Origin: Salinarimonas sp.
GTDB taxonomy: Bacteria; Pseudomonadota; Alphaproteobacteria; Rhizobiales; Beijerinckiaceae
Reading direction: 5' to 3'
Length of the DNA stretch: 64,000 bases
Assembly (NCBI RefSeq): GCF_040111675.1
Contig: NZ_CP157794.1
Coordinates: 434,001-498,000 of the forward strand
The position numbers and the translations under genes were made by a program. Every line of letters starts with the position of its first letter. Position 1 is the stretch's first letter. This document shows, piece by piece, positions 9,110 through 17,781 of the stretch. The notes under the pieces were generated by a model. That model was not told the origin of the DNA, made no database searches, and saw only the letters and a list, made by a program, of their open reading frames with translations.

Positions 9110-9230
9110 CTCGAGCGGCGTGACTTGCGCGGCGTGAGCCTCGGCTGTTGACAAGGCGGGCCGCGGCGCACGGTCCCGCTTCCCTCCACCGGGGCGGTCG
9201 TCGTACGGGGGAGGCGAGAAGGAGCCGCCC

Positions 9231-10046
9231 GTGCGACTGACGATCACCTCCTGGAACATCAATTCCGTGCGCCTGCGCCTGCCTCTGGTGCTGCGCTTCC
9301 TCGCCGAGCACGGGCCCGACGTCCTGTGCCTGCAGGAGACCAAGTGCCCGGACGACAAGTTCCCGTCCTCCGAGCTGCGCAAGGCCGGCTACCCGCACAT
9401 CCAGTTCCTCGGCCAGAAGGGCTATCACGGCGTCGCGGTGGTCTCGCGCCTGCCGATCGAGACGACGCGCTCGATGAGCTTCTGCGGCAAGGGCGACGCG
9501 CGCCACATCGCCGTGACGCTCGGGCGCGAGGCGGGCGCGGCGGCCGGGTTCGTGATCCACAATTTCTACGTCCCGGCCGGCGGCGACGTGCCCGACCCGG
9601 CGGTGAACGACAAGTTCGCGCACAAGCTCGCCTTCCTCGAGGAGATGCGGGCCTGGGGCGGGCGCGATCGGCCCGCTGCGGCCCCGGCGATCCTGGTCGG
9701 CGACCTCAACGTCGCGCCCCTCGAGCACGACGTGTGGAGCCACAAGCAGCTCCTCGACGTGGTCTCGCATACGCCCGTCGAGACCGAGGCGCTGGAGACC
9801 CTGCGCCAAGAGGCCGGATGGGCCGACGCGGCGCGGGTGCTGACGCCCGAGCCGGAGAAGATCTACACCTGGTGGAGCTACCGCTCGCCGGACTGGGCGA
9901 AGGCGAACAAGGGCCGACGCCTCGACCACGTCTGGCTGTCGCCGGACCTGATGGGGACCTGCCGCGAGGTCGCGATCCTCGAGGCCGCGCGGGGCTGGGA
10001 GCGGCCCTCCGACCACGCCCCGGTAACGGCGCGGCTGGAGTTGTGA
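9231..10046 (+). CDS. xthA: Exodeoxyribonuclease III
   Basis: This is an AP endonuclease and 3'-5' exonuclease of base-excision repair. The 271-residue protein carries the standard motifs of the endonuclease/exonuclease/phosphatase fold: SWNINSVRLR, LCLQETKC with the metal-binding Glu, GYHGVAVVSR, VGDLNVAPLEHD, RRLDHVWLSP and the terminal SDHAPV. The start is GTG, supported by AAGGAG six bases upstream. The stop codon overlaps the GTG of the next gene (GTGA), coupling the two. Confidence 0.96.
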   Translation: MRLTITSWNINSVRLRLPLVLRFLAEHGPDVLCLQETKCPDDKFPSSELRKAGYPHIQFLGQKGYHGVAVVSRLPIETTRSMSFCGKGDARHIAVTLGREAGAAAGFVIHNFYVPAGGDVPDPAVNDKFAHKLAFLEEMRAWGGRDRPAAAPAILVGDLNVAPLEHDVWSHKQLLDVVSHTPVETEALETLRQEAGWADAARVLTPEPEKIYTWWSYRSPDWAKANKGRRLDHVWLSPDLMGTCREVAILEAARGWERPSDHAPVTARLEL

Positions 10047-10570
10047 GCGACCTTCCCGGGAGCCTCTGGTCCGCCCTCGCCTGCGACACCGAGCGTCTCG
10101 TCCTGCGCCCGCTCGCTCCCGCGGACGCGCCGGCCCTGGCGGCGCTCACCAACCATCCCGCGGTCGCCCCGGCGATCTCGTTCCTGCCGTTTCCCTTCGG
10201 CGAGGACGACGCGCGGGCGCTCGTGGCGCGCAATGCGCCGGACGCATGCGAGCGCTTCCTCGGCATCTTTCATGAGGGAACGCTGGTCGGCGTGATCGGC
10301 GCGCACGCGCACCCCTCGCGGGGCGGCGCGCCGGTGGTCGAGATCGGCTACTGGCTCGGCGCCGATGCGCGGGGGCGCGGCCATGCCCGCGAGGCGGCAA
10401 GCGGCCTGATCGCCCGCCTGCGGGCGCTCGCGCCCGAGGCCGCCATCCTCGCCGAGGTGCACCCGGACAATCACGCCTCCGCCCGGCTGCTGCGCGCCCT
10501 CGGCTTCGTCGAGACGGGCGAGCCCGGCGCACGGCCGGGCCGGCGAGTCATGGCGCTGCCGCCGCGGTGA
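10043..10570 (+). CDS. GNAT family N-acetyltransferase (RimJ/RimL-like)
   Basis: This is a 175-residue acetyl-CoA-dependent acyltransferase. The N-terminal ERLVLRPLAPADAPALAALTNHP is the classic first motif of the RimJ/RimL subgroup. The acetyl-CoA loop is EIGYWLGADARGRGHARE, and HPDNHASARLLRALGFVETG is the usual C-terminal part. The start GTG shares bases with the xthA stop. The substrate, protein terminus or small molecule, is unknown. Confidence 0.9.
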   Translation: MSDLPGSLWSALACDTERLVLRPLAPADAPALAALTNHPAVAPAISFLPFPFGEDDARALVARNAPDACERFLGIFHEGTLVGVIGAHAHPSRGGAPVVEIGYWLGADARGRGHAREAASGLIARLRALAPEAAILAEVHPDNHASARLLRALGFVETGEPGARPGRRVMALPPR

Positions 10571-10585
10571 GCCTCGCGTCGGGGC

Positions 10586-11038
10586 TCACCCCTTCTTCAC
10601 CCAGCGCCCCCCCTCGTCCTGCGCCCAGTAGGACGCCTGGTGCCCCGCGGACTTCACCGCCTTCCAGCGCTCGCGGGCCGCGGCGGTGGCCTCCGCGTCG
10701 TTGCCGTCGAAGATCAGGATGACGCGGGTGTAGCGCGCGAGATCGGGGGGGAGCGGGGCGTTGTCGACGAGGAGGACGGCGTCGGGGGCGTTGAGGTCGG
10801 CCTCGCCCGCCTGGATCACCACCGCCTCCTCCGCGGCGTCGGGGTCGGCGTCGGTCACGTGGGGGAGGAAGCCGTCCTCCTCGTAGGTCCACAAGAGGTC
10901 GTCGAGGGCGTCGCGGCGCTCCTCGCTCGCGGCGCGCACGGCGACGCGCCAGCCGGCCGCGCGGGCCTTGGCGACGAGCTTCGGCAGCGTCTCGGCGAGG
11001 CTCGCGTTCTGCAGATGGTAGAACCAGACGTCGCTCAT
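10586..11038 (-). CDS. holC: DNA polymerase III subunit chi
   Basis: This is the clamp-loader accessory subunit that links the replisome to SSB together with psi. The 150-residue protein begins MSDVWFYHLQN and shows the chi-family segments ARAAGWRVAVRAASEERRDALDDLLWTY and FLPHVTD, then a Rossmann-like second half ending in RWVKKG. It lies 19 bases downstream of rsh on the same strand and is probably co-transcribed with it. It converges with the acetyltransferase gene; a GTGAGCC/GGCTCAC inverted repeat at 10567-10589 spans the junction. Confidence 0.9.
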   Translation of the reverse strand: MSDVWFYHLQNASLAETLPKLVAKARAAGWRVAVRAASEERRDALDDLLWTYEEDGFLPHVTDADPDAAEEAVVIQAGEADLNAPDAVLLVDNAPLPPDLARYTRVILIFDGNDAEATAAARERWKAVKSAGHQASYWAQDEGGRWVKKG

Positions 11039-11057
11039 CGTGCTCTCGCGCGTGCCA

Positions 11058-13253
11058 TCACCCCGTCACCCGCTCGACCTTCGAGATCACCCGCTTCGCC
11101 CGCAATTCCGCGATGATGCCGTTGAGGTGCTTCAGGTCCCACACCGAGACGTCGATCGCCATCTCGGTGAAGTCCGGCGTGCGGCGCTGCATGTGGATGT
11201 TCTCGATGTTGCCGTCGTGGTCGGCCACCACCTGCGCGATCTGCGCGAGCGAGCCCGGCTCGTTGATGGCCTCGAGCTTCACCTTGGCGGGAAAGCGCTT
11301 CGTCGCGATGGCCTCCACGTCCCAGCGCACGTCGACCCAGGCCTCCGGCGCGTTCTCGTAGGCGGCGAGCGCCTGGGACTGGATCGGGTAGATGGTCACG
11401 CCCTCGCCCGGCGTGATGATGCCGACGATGCGGTCCCCCGGCACCGCGCCCGATTCGGGCGCGAAGCGCACCGGCAGATCGGCGTTGAGCCCGCGGATGG
11501 GGATGGCGGTCTTGTCGTCCGAGCCGTCCGGGAGCTTCATCTTCAACGGGTCGGCGCCGAGCGCGACCCAGCCCGCGCCGTTCGCCGCGAGGCCGCTGGT
11601 GAGGCGGCCGACGTCCTTGAAGTCGGCATAGACCGCGCGCACCACGTCGCCCGAGAACATCTCGCCGCGACCCACCGCGGCGAGCACGTCGTCCACCGAG
11701 GTGCGGGCGAGACGGGGGAGGGCGGCCCTGAGCTTCTCCTCGGAGAAGGCCTTTCCGGCGCGCTCGAAGGCGCGCTCCAGGATCTGCATGCCGAGCCCGG
11801 CATATTGCTTGCGCACGGCGGTGCGGGTGGCGCGGCGGATGGCGGCGCGGGCCTTGCCGGTGACGACGAGGCTCTCCCAGGCCGCGGGCGGCACCTGGTT
11901 GCCGCCCGCGCGCACGATCTCGACCTCGTCGCCGTTGGCGAGCTCGGTCAGGAGCGGGGCCATGCGTCCGTTGATCTTGGCGCCCACCGCCGTGTTGCCG
12001 ACATCCGTATGCACCGCGTAGGCGAAGTCGATCGGCGTCGCCCCGCGCGGCAGCGCGATGAGCCGGCCCTTGGGCGTGAAGCAGAACACCTGGTCGTGGA
12101 ACAGCTCGAGCTTGGTGTGCTCGAGGAAGTCCTCCGGGTTGTCGCCCTCCGCCAGGAGGTCGATGGTGCGCCGCAGCCACTGATAGGCGCGGCTCTCGGT
12201 GACGCGCCGCGAGCTCTCGCCCGTGTCCTTGTAGAGCGCGTGCGCGGCGATGCCGAGCTCGGCGATCTCGTCCATGGAGCGGGTGCGGATCTGCAGCTCC
12301 ACGCGCTGGTGGCCGGGGCCGACGACCGTGGTGTGGATCGAGCGGTAGTCGTTCTGCTTGGGCGTCGAGATGTAGTCCTTGAAGCGCCCGGGCACCATCG
12401 GCCAGGTGGAGTGCACCAGCCCGAGCGCGGCGTAGCAGGCGCCGACGTCGCCCACCAGGATCCGGAAGCCGAAGATGTCGGAGAGCTGCTCGAAGGCCAC
12501 CGACTTGCGCTCCATCTTCTTCCAGATGGAATAGGCGCGCTTGCGCCGCCCCTTCACCGCGGCCGCGACCCCGCGCGCGGCGAGGCGCTCTGCGAGGTCG
12601 CGCTCGATCTCCTCGACGAGGCGCTCGTTGCGCGCCGAGAGGTCGACGAGGCGCTTGGTGATGGTCTCGTAGGCGTCCGGGCGGATGTGCCGGAAGGCGA
12701 GGTCCTCGAGTTCCTCGCGCATCTCCTGCATGCCCATGCGCCCCGCGAGCGGCGCGTAGATGTCGAGCGTCTCCTCGGCGATGCGCGCGCGCTTCTCCGC
12801 CGGCATGAAGTGCAGCGTGCGCATGTTGTGCAGCCGGTCCGCGAGCTTGACCAGCAGCACGCGGATGTCCTGCGCGATGGCGAGCAGCAGCTTCCGGAAA
12901 TTCTCGCCCTGGGCGGCGCGCTTGGAGACGAGGTCGAGCCGCTTGAGCTTGGTCAGCCCGTCGACGAGGGCGCCGATCTCCGGGTTGAAGCTGCGGTTGA
13001 TCTCGTCGAGCGTCGCCTCGGTGTCCTCCACGGTGTCGTGCAGCACGGCGGCGACGATGGTCGCGTCGTCGAGCTTCAGGTCGGTGAGGATGGCGGCGAC
13101 CTCGAGCGGATGCGCGAAGAACGGGTCGCCCGAGGCGCGCGTCTGCGTGCCGTGCGCACGCATGGCGTAGATGTAGGCGCGGTTGAGAAGGGCCTCGTCG
13201 GTGGCGGGATTGTAGCGCTTCACCCGCTCCACGAGCTCGTATTGACGCATCAT
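11058..13253 (-). CDS. rsh: Bifunctional (p)ppGpp synthetase/hydrolase, RelA/SpoT homologue
   Basis: This enzyme makes and degrades the stringent-response alarmone. The 731 residues contain, in order, the HD hydrolase domain (VLHDTVEDT and LADRLHNMRTL, so hydrolase residues are present), the synthetase domain with the RFKDYISTPKQNDYRSIHT loop, the TGS domain (CFTPKGRLIALPRGATPIDFAY), and a C-terminal ACT domain (INEPGSLAQIAQVV). This is the usual single long Rsh of alphaproteobacteria. Translation starts at one of two consecutive ATGs at 13253 or 13250. holC follows. rpoZ, commonly a close neighbour of rsh, is on the same strand but separated by an inverted photoreceptor gene. Confidence 0.95.
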   Translation of the reverse strand: MMRQYELVERVKRYNPATDEALLNRAYIYAMRAHGTQTRASGDPFFAHPLEVAAILTDLKLDDATIVAAVLHDTVEDTEATLDEINRSFNPEIGALVDGLTKLKRLDLVSKRAAQGENFRKLLLAIAQDIRVLLVKLADRLHNMRTLHFMPAEKRARIAEETLDIYAPLAGRMGMQEMREELEDLAFRHIRPDAYETITKRLVDLSARNERLVEEIERDLAERLAARGVAAAVKGRRKRAYSIWKKMERKSVAFEQLSDIFGFRILVGDVGACYAALGLVHSTWPMVPGRFKDYISTPKQNDYRSIHTTVVGPGHQRVELQIRTRSMDEIAELGIAAHALYKDTGESSRRVTESRAYQWLRRTIDLLAEGDNPEDFLEHTKLELFHDQVFCFTPKGRLIALPRGATPIDFAYAVHTDVGNTAVGAKINGRMAPLLTELANGDEVEIVRAGGNQVPPAAWESLVVTGKARAAIRRATRTAVRKQYAGLGMQILERAFERAGKAFSEEKLRAALPRLARTSVDDVLAAVGRGEMFSGDVVRAVYADFKDVGRLTSGLAANGAGWVALGADPLKMKLPDGSDDKTAIPIRGLNADLPVRFAPESGAVPGDRIVGIITPGEGVTIYPIQSQALAAYENAPEAWVDVRWDVEAIATKRFPAKVKLEAINEPGSLAQIAQVVADHDGNIENIHMQRRTPDFTEMAIDVSVWDLKHLNGIIAELRAKRVISKVERVTG

Positions 13254-13541
13254 GCGCGTGAGGGACCTCCATGCGCGGACGTTTCGCGCTCTCCTCCCAA
13301 TTTGAGGGTTTTCGCGGCGTCTGAACAGGGCCGTGCGGCGAAAAGGCGGGATGCGCGGGGGGAATTCAGCAGGGTGCGGCGCCGGCCGGGCCGCCGTGCG
13401 GCGTCGTCGTCAACAAATCCTGAATTCGTCGGATTCCGCTCAGGAAGCCGCCCAGACGGCCTTGGCGTTTCGCCAAGTTCCACTCTAACGAGCCGTTAAT
13501 TCCCGAAGGGTACAACCGCCTCGCAACCAAGGAGATAGAAT

Positions 13542-13985
13542 ATGGCGCTCGTTCAGCTGATCTACCATAGCAAGAACACGCTTCACGCCGACGATCGCGG
13601 CCAGCTCGCGAACTTGCGGGAGATCCTCGAGATCGCCCGGCGCAAGAACGGCGAGGCCGGGGTGACCGGCTACCTGATCTTCGACAAGGCCTATTTCCTG
13701 CAGATCCTGGAGGGCGAGGAGAAGGACGTCGAGGAGACCTACGCCCGCATCATCGGCGACAGGCGGCACGGCGACGTCACGGTGGTCGAGCGCCGCCCCG
13801 CGAAGATGCGCGTCTTCTCCAACTGGGAGATGGGCTCCGCCATCCGCTCCGTCGACCACGAGGAGGTCTATCTTCGCCACGGCATCTCCGGCCCGATCGA
13901 CCCGAAGAAGCTCGACGGCGACAAGATCCTGGCGCTCGCCACCGACCTGCGCGACCTCGACGCCGCCCGCTCGCGCGCGGCGTGA
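13542..13985 (+). CDS. Short BLUF-domain blue-light photoreceptor
   Basis: This is a 147-residue protein made of a BLUF (FAD-based blue-light sensing) domain and a short helical tail. All the residues that define the photocycle are present: Tyr8 in LIYHS, Asn36 in RRKNGEAGVTG, Gln54 in FLQILEG, and Trp95 in FSNWEMG. There is no attached output domain, so it must signal through a protein partner, as other short BLUF proteins do. An AAGGAG ribosome site precedes the ATG. It is transcribed against its neighbours, between rsh and rpoZ, and ends at a strong hairpin shared with rpoZ. Confidence 0.93.
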   Translation: MALVQLIYHSKNTLHADDRGQLANLREILEIARRKNGEAGVTGYLIFDKAYFLQILEGEEKDVEETYARIIGDRRHGDVTVVERRPAKMRVFSNWEMGSAIRSVDHEEVYLRHGISGPIDPKKLDGDKILALATDLRDLDAARSRAA

Positions 13986-14012
13986 GGGGAGGGGCGGCGG
14001 TTCCGAAACGCG

Positions 14013-14040
14013 AGAAGCCCGGCCTCGCGGCCGGGCTTCT
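14013..14040. terminator. Bidirectional hairpin terminator between BLUF gene and rpoZ
   Basis: A perfect 12-bp stem (AGAAGCCCGGCC pairing with GGCCGGGCTTCT) closes a TCGC tetraloop, 28 bases after the BLUF stop codon and 37 bases past the rpoZ stop on the other strand. The A/T pairs at the stem base give a short U tract in either direction, so it can serve both convergent genes. Confidence 0.75.
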
Positions 14041-14076
14041 TCGATTCCCGTCGAGCGAAGACGCTCTCTCGCGCCC

Positions 14077-14472
14077 TCAGCCCTCGTCGTCGTCCGTCTG
14101 CGCCGGCGGCTGCAGGCCCTCGAGGCCGCGCAGGAGGTCCTCCTCCGACATGCGGTCGAACTGGATCTCGCCGTCCTCGCCGCCGGCGCCCTCGGCGGCC
14201 GGGGCGCCGATCATCGGCACGGCCTCGGCCTCGGGCTCGTCGACCTCGACGTACTTCTGCATCGAATGGATCAGCTGCTCGCGCAGGTCGTCGGGACGGA
14301 TGGTCTCGTCGGCGACCTCTCGCAGGGCCACGACCGGGTTCTTGTCGCGGTCGCGGTCGATGGTGAGCGGCGCGCCCGACGAGATCATCCGGGCGCGGTG
14401 GCTGGCGAGCAGCACCAGCTCGAAACGGTTCTCGACCTTGTCGATGCAGTCTTCGACGGTCACGCGAGCCAT
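14077..14472 (-). CDS. rpoZ: RNA polymerase omega subunit
   Basis: This is the small assembly subunit of RNA polymerase, which also forms part of the ppGpp site in proteobacteria. The 131-residue protein begins [20 protein letters not shown], continues [14 protein letters not shown] and has the [11 protein letters not shown] motif. A long acidic C-terminal tail follows, as is usual in alphaproteobacteria. A GGAAGGAG ribosome site precedes the ATG. Confidence 0.95.
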   Translation of the reverse strand: MARVTVEDCIDKVENRFELVLLASHRARMISSGAPLTIDRDRDKNPVVALREVADETIRPDDLREQLIHSMQKYVEVDEPEAEAVPMIGAPAAEGAGGEDGEIQFDRMSEEDLLRGLEGLQPPAQTDDDEG

Positions 14473-14574
14473 GGCGGCTCCTTCCGGTTATGCGGATGGG
14501 GATGAACGCGGGTGCTTACACGGGGCGCAGGCGATTGGCAAGGGGGTGATCGGGCGGGCGACCGGTCGGGCGCC

Positions 14575-16419
14575 TCACTCAGCCGGCGCCTCCCGCGCGC
14601 CCTCCTCGCCCGCGGCCCCCGCATCCCCCCCGGCCTTCGCCCGCCGCCGCTCGACGAAGAACGTCCGCACCCGGTCGCCAACGCGCCCCGCGATCCCCGT
14701 CGCCGCCTCGCGCGCGTCCTCCTCGAATTCCACCACCGCCTTGGCGACCTGGTCGTCGCGCACGGCGGTGGCCATCAGGTAGGCGGGCTCGATGGCGATG
14801 CGATCGCCGATGTCGACGCGGTCCTCGTAGCGTTCGGCGAAGCCCTGGGCGACGGTGAGGCCCTTCAGGTCGGCCGGCACGTGCAGGCCGTAGAGCGTGC
14901 ACACGTCCTCGATCGCCGCGTCGCCGCCGAAGGAGAAGGTGCCCACCCCGAAGGCGGCCGCGCCGTCGAGCCGGGCGAAGAGCCGGTCGAGCCGCCCCAC
15001 GCGCGCGGGTGGGGCGAGCACGTAGACGTAGTCCCCCGCCTCGAGCTCGCCCGCGGCCTCCGGGGTCAGCACCTCGCCGCGACGCACGATCATCACCGTG
15101 CGCATCCAGGACGGGAAGACCGCGCCGGCCAGCGCCGGCGAGTTCTCGGCGACGGGATAGCCCACGAGCTCGAGCTCGAGCTGGCCCGGCAGGTCGATCT
15201 CGAGGCGCTTGATCTCGGGCCGGGCGTCGCGGACCTTGAGCCCCAGCCGGTTCGCCGCCCAGGCGACGCTCCAGCCCTGGACCAGCAGCGAGACCAGAAC
15301 CACGAAGAAGGCGACGTTGAAGTACACGCCCGCGTTCGGCACGTCCGCCAGCGTCGGGATCGCGGCGAGGAAGATCGACACCGCCCCGCGCAGGCCCACC
15401 CACGACACGAACGTCTTCTCGCGCCGCGAGAAGCCGAAGGGCGTCAGGCACAGCCACACCGCCAGCGGGCGGCCCACCACGATGAGGAAGATCGCGACGA
15501 CCAGCGCCGGCAGGGCGTAGTCGACCAGCGTCGAGGGGGTGACGAGCAGCCCCAGCACCAGGAACATCACGATCTGCGAGAGCCAGGTCGTGGCGTCGTG
15601 GAAGGCCAGGATCGTCGGGAAGGCGCGCACCGGGCGATTGCCCAGGATCAGCCCCGCGAGATAGGCGGCGAGGAAGCCCGAGCCCTGCAGCACCGAGGCG
15701 AGGGCGAAGATCAGCACCGCGGCGGCGACGACGAGGAGCGGGTGCAGCCCCTGCGGCAGGCTCACGCGGTTGAGGACGAAGGCGAGCGCGAGCCCGCCCG
15801 AGACGCCGATCGCCGCCCCCACCAGCGCCTGCTGGCCGAGGATCAGCGCGATCTCCAGCCCGCCCGTCGTCTGCGGCGCGAGAACGAGCTCGACCAGCAC
15901 GATGGTCAGGAACACGGCGACGGGATCATTGGTCGCGCTCTCGATCTCGATGGCGTTGGCGACGCGCCGGCGCAGCTGCACGCCCTTGGAGCGCATCAGG
16001 AAGAACACCGCCGCCGCGTCCGTCGAGGCGACGATGGCGCCGACCAGCAGCCCCTCGACGAGCCCGATCCCGAGCACCAGGCCGGCGACGAGGCCGGTCA
16101 CGCCCGCCGTGATCACGACGCCCACCGTCGAGAGCGCCAGCGCCGGCGCGAGCACGCCGCGGAAGCTCGAGAAGCGCGTGCGCAGGCCGCCGTCGAACAG
16201 GATCACCGCCAGCGCCAGCGAGCCGACGATGTAGGTGAGCCGGTAGTCGTCGAAGACGATGCCGCCCGGCCCGTCCTGGCCGGCGATCATGCCCAGGCAC
16301 AGGAAGAGGAAGAGCAACGGCGCGCCGAAGCGCGAGGCGACGAGGCTCGTCGCGATGCCCGCCACGACGAAGGCCGCGCCGAGCAGAAGGGCGACGTTCG
16401 AGACCGCCAGGCTCTCCAT
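14575..16419 (-). CDS. Potassium/proton antiporter, NhaP2/CvrA type
   Basis: This is an inner-membrane CPA1-type exchanger of 614 residues. Many hydrophobic helices occupy residues 1 to about 385, with the ion-binding Asn-Asp pair in ESATNDPVAV and the GVGIVITAG-like helix 4 region (VGVVITAGVTG). The soluble tail has a TrkA-C/RCK_C segment (LELELVGYPVAENSPALAG) and a CorC-like end, the architecture of NhaP2, which exports K+ in exchange for protons. A charged, Ala-rich stretch closes the protein. The Hyphomicrobiales-type palindrome at 16463-16513 lies just upstream. Confidence 0.9.
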   Translation of the reverse strand: MESLAVSNVALLLGAAFVVAGIATSLVASRFGAPLLFLFLCLGMIAGQDGPGGIVFDDYRLTYIVGSLALAVILFDGGLRTRFSSFRGVLAPALALSTVGVVITAGVTGLVAGLVLGIGLVEGLLVGAIVASTDAAAVFFLMRSKGVQLRRRVANAIEIESATNDPVAVFLTIVLVELVLAPQTTGGLEIALILGQQALVGAAIGVSGGLALAFVLNRVSLPQGLHPLLVVAAAVLIFALASVLQGSGFLAAYLAGLILGNRPVRAFPTILAFHDATTWLSQIVMFLVLGLLVTPSTLVDYALPALVVAIFLIVVGRPLAVWLCLTPFGFSRREKTFVSWVGLRGAVSIFLAAIPTLADVPNAGVYFNVAFFVVLVSLLVQGWSVAWAANRLGLKVRDARPEIKRLEIDLPGQLELELVGYPVAENSPALAGAVFPSWMRTVMIVRRGEVLTPEAAGELEAGDYVYVLAPPARVGRLDRLFARLDGAAAFGVGTFSFGGDAAIEDVCTLYGLHVPADLKGLTVAQGFAERYEDRVDIGDRIAIEPAYLMATAVRDDQVAKAVVEFEEDAREAATGIAGRVGDRVRTFFVERRRAKAGGDAGAAGEEGAREAPAE

Positions 16420-16462
16420 CCGTGTCCGCCGCCTCCTCGCGTGGTTCGCCGCTGTCGATGAC

Positions 16463-16513
16463 TAGAGCATCATCCCACCAAGTGGAAACCGGTTGGTGGA
16501 CGAGATGATGCGC
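16463..16513. repeat. Short Hyphomicrobiales-type intergenic palindrome
   Basis: A bulged hairpin is formed by GCATCATC (16467-16474) and CCACCAA pairing with TTGGTGG and GATGATGC (16504-16511). The loop contains GTGGAAACCGG. This matches the layout of the small palindrome, with AGCATGAT outer arms and the GTGGAAACCGG core, that I know as abundant between genes in Brucella, Mesorhizobium, Bradyrhizobium and relatives. It lies between the antiporter start and the lipoprotein gene stop. Confidence 0.7.
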
Positions 16514-16558
16514 TTCAGCGCGACGGGGGCGGCGGGCGGAAGCGGAAAGAGGGCGCTT

Positions 16559-17611
16559 TCACTCGACGGCGCTCTCGACCTCCTCCTCCAGCGCGCGCAG
16601 CACGTCGACGAGCTGGTCCTGCGCCTGGCGGGCGAGGTTGGTCATGCGATCGAGGCGCGCGCGCTGGGTGGCGAGGCGCGTCTCGAGCTCGGCGAGCTCG
16701 CCGGCGCCGCCGGACAGGCGGGCCTCGAGGGCGTTGCGGCGCGCTTCCAGCGCCTCGGTCTCGCGCGCCGTGGCGTCGCGCGCCTCGCGGACCTGGGCGA
16801 GGGCGGATTCGAGGGCGTTGAGGTCGCGGGCGACGTCGGCGGAGGCGGCCATGCGTCGATCGAGGTCGTCGCGCTCGGCCTGGAGCCGGGCGACCTCCGC
16901 GGAGAGCGCGGCGCGCCGCTCGGTCAGCGCGCCGATCTCGCCCTCGAGCGCGTCCCGCTCGGCGAGGCGGCGGTCGAGCGCGGCGATCTCGGCGTCTAGG
17001 CTCGCGCGGCGGCTCTCCAGCGCCGCGACCTCGCCGGCGGCGGCCTCGGCGTCGGCCTGCGCCGTCGCCAGCGCGCTCTCGGCGTCGGCGATCTCCGCGC
17101 GGCGGGCGGCGAGGGCTTCTCGCGCGGCCTGCGCCTCGTCGGCGAGGGCGGGGGCGCGCGCCTCGAGCGCGGCGAGCTCGGCGGCGACCGCCGCGCGCTC
17201 GCTCTCCAGCGCCTCGCGGGTCTCGCGCACGGTCTCGACGGCTTCGGCGATCTCGGCTTCCTCCGCGGCGAGCTCCTCGCGGCGGGCGGCGAGGGTCTCG
17301 ACCTCCGCGCGCAGGGCGGCGGCGCGGGCTTCGAGCGCGGCGACCTCCTCGGTGACCGCGGCTCGGGCGCTCGCCTCGGCGAGGCGCGCCTCCAGCGCGG
17401 CGATCTCCTGGTCGCGCGCGGCGATCTCCTGGTCGCGCGCGGCGAGATCGGCGGCGCCGGCGCTGCGCACCTCCTCGATCTCCTGCTCGAGCGACTGCAC
17501 CTCGGCCTGGAGATAGGCGCAGCCGCCGAGCGCGAGCACCGCGACGATGGTCACGGCGACGAACAGGGACCGGGACACGCCCGGTCGCGTCGGCAGCGCG
17601 CTGTGTGTCAT
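16559..17611 (-). CDS. Coiled-coil lipoprotein of unknown function
   Basis: This 350-residue protein has a basic N-terminus, one hydrophobic segment (SLFVAVTIVAVLALGGC) ending in a lipobox-like Leu-Gly-Gly-Cys, and then almost unbroken heptads rich in Ala, Glu and Arg to the C-terminus. It should be an envelope-anchored long coiled coil. A perfect tandem duplication encoding ARDQEIA twice lies near 17401-17445. The start at ATG 17611, preceded by a G-run, gives the best signal sequence; an in-frame extension to 17686 is unlikely. Function is unknown; a structural or scaffold role is only a guess. Confidence 0.8.
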   Translation of the reverse strand: MTHSALPTRPGVSRSLFVAVTIVAVLALGGCAYLQAEVQSLEQEIEEVRSAGAADLAARDQEIAARDQEIAALEARLAEASARAAVTEEVAALEARAAALRAEVETLAARREELAAEEAEIAEAVETVRETREALESERAAVAAELAALEARAPALADEAQAAREALAARRAEIADAESALATAQADAEAAAGEVAALESRRASLDAEIAALDRRLAERDALEGEIGALTERRAALSAEVARLQAERDDLDRRMAASADVARDLNALESALAQVREARDATARETEALEARRNALEARLSGGAGELAELETRLATQRARLDRMTNLARQAQDQLVDVLRALEEEVESAVE

Positions 17612-17781
17612 GAAGTCGCCCCCGGCTACGGCGGCCGATTCGCTCGACCTTTGCAGCGACGTTAGCGGGGATGCGCCGAGCGGCAACGCGAAACGGCCAC
17701 GGTCGTCCGACGGCCGCCGGAGCGGGCGCGATTATCGGGGCTCTGTTGCGCGTACGCCACAGAAGACGCGGCGACGACGGC

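Noticed and set aside
10567..10589. Terminator between the GNAT gene and holC
   Set aside because: Only a 7-bp stem spanning the stop codons and no U tract; too weak to call.
11035..13499. Long open frames overlapping rsh in both directions
   Set aside because: They lack any domain pattern, while the minus-strand rsh reading shows all four domains of the family.
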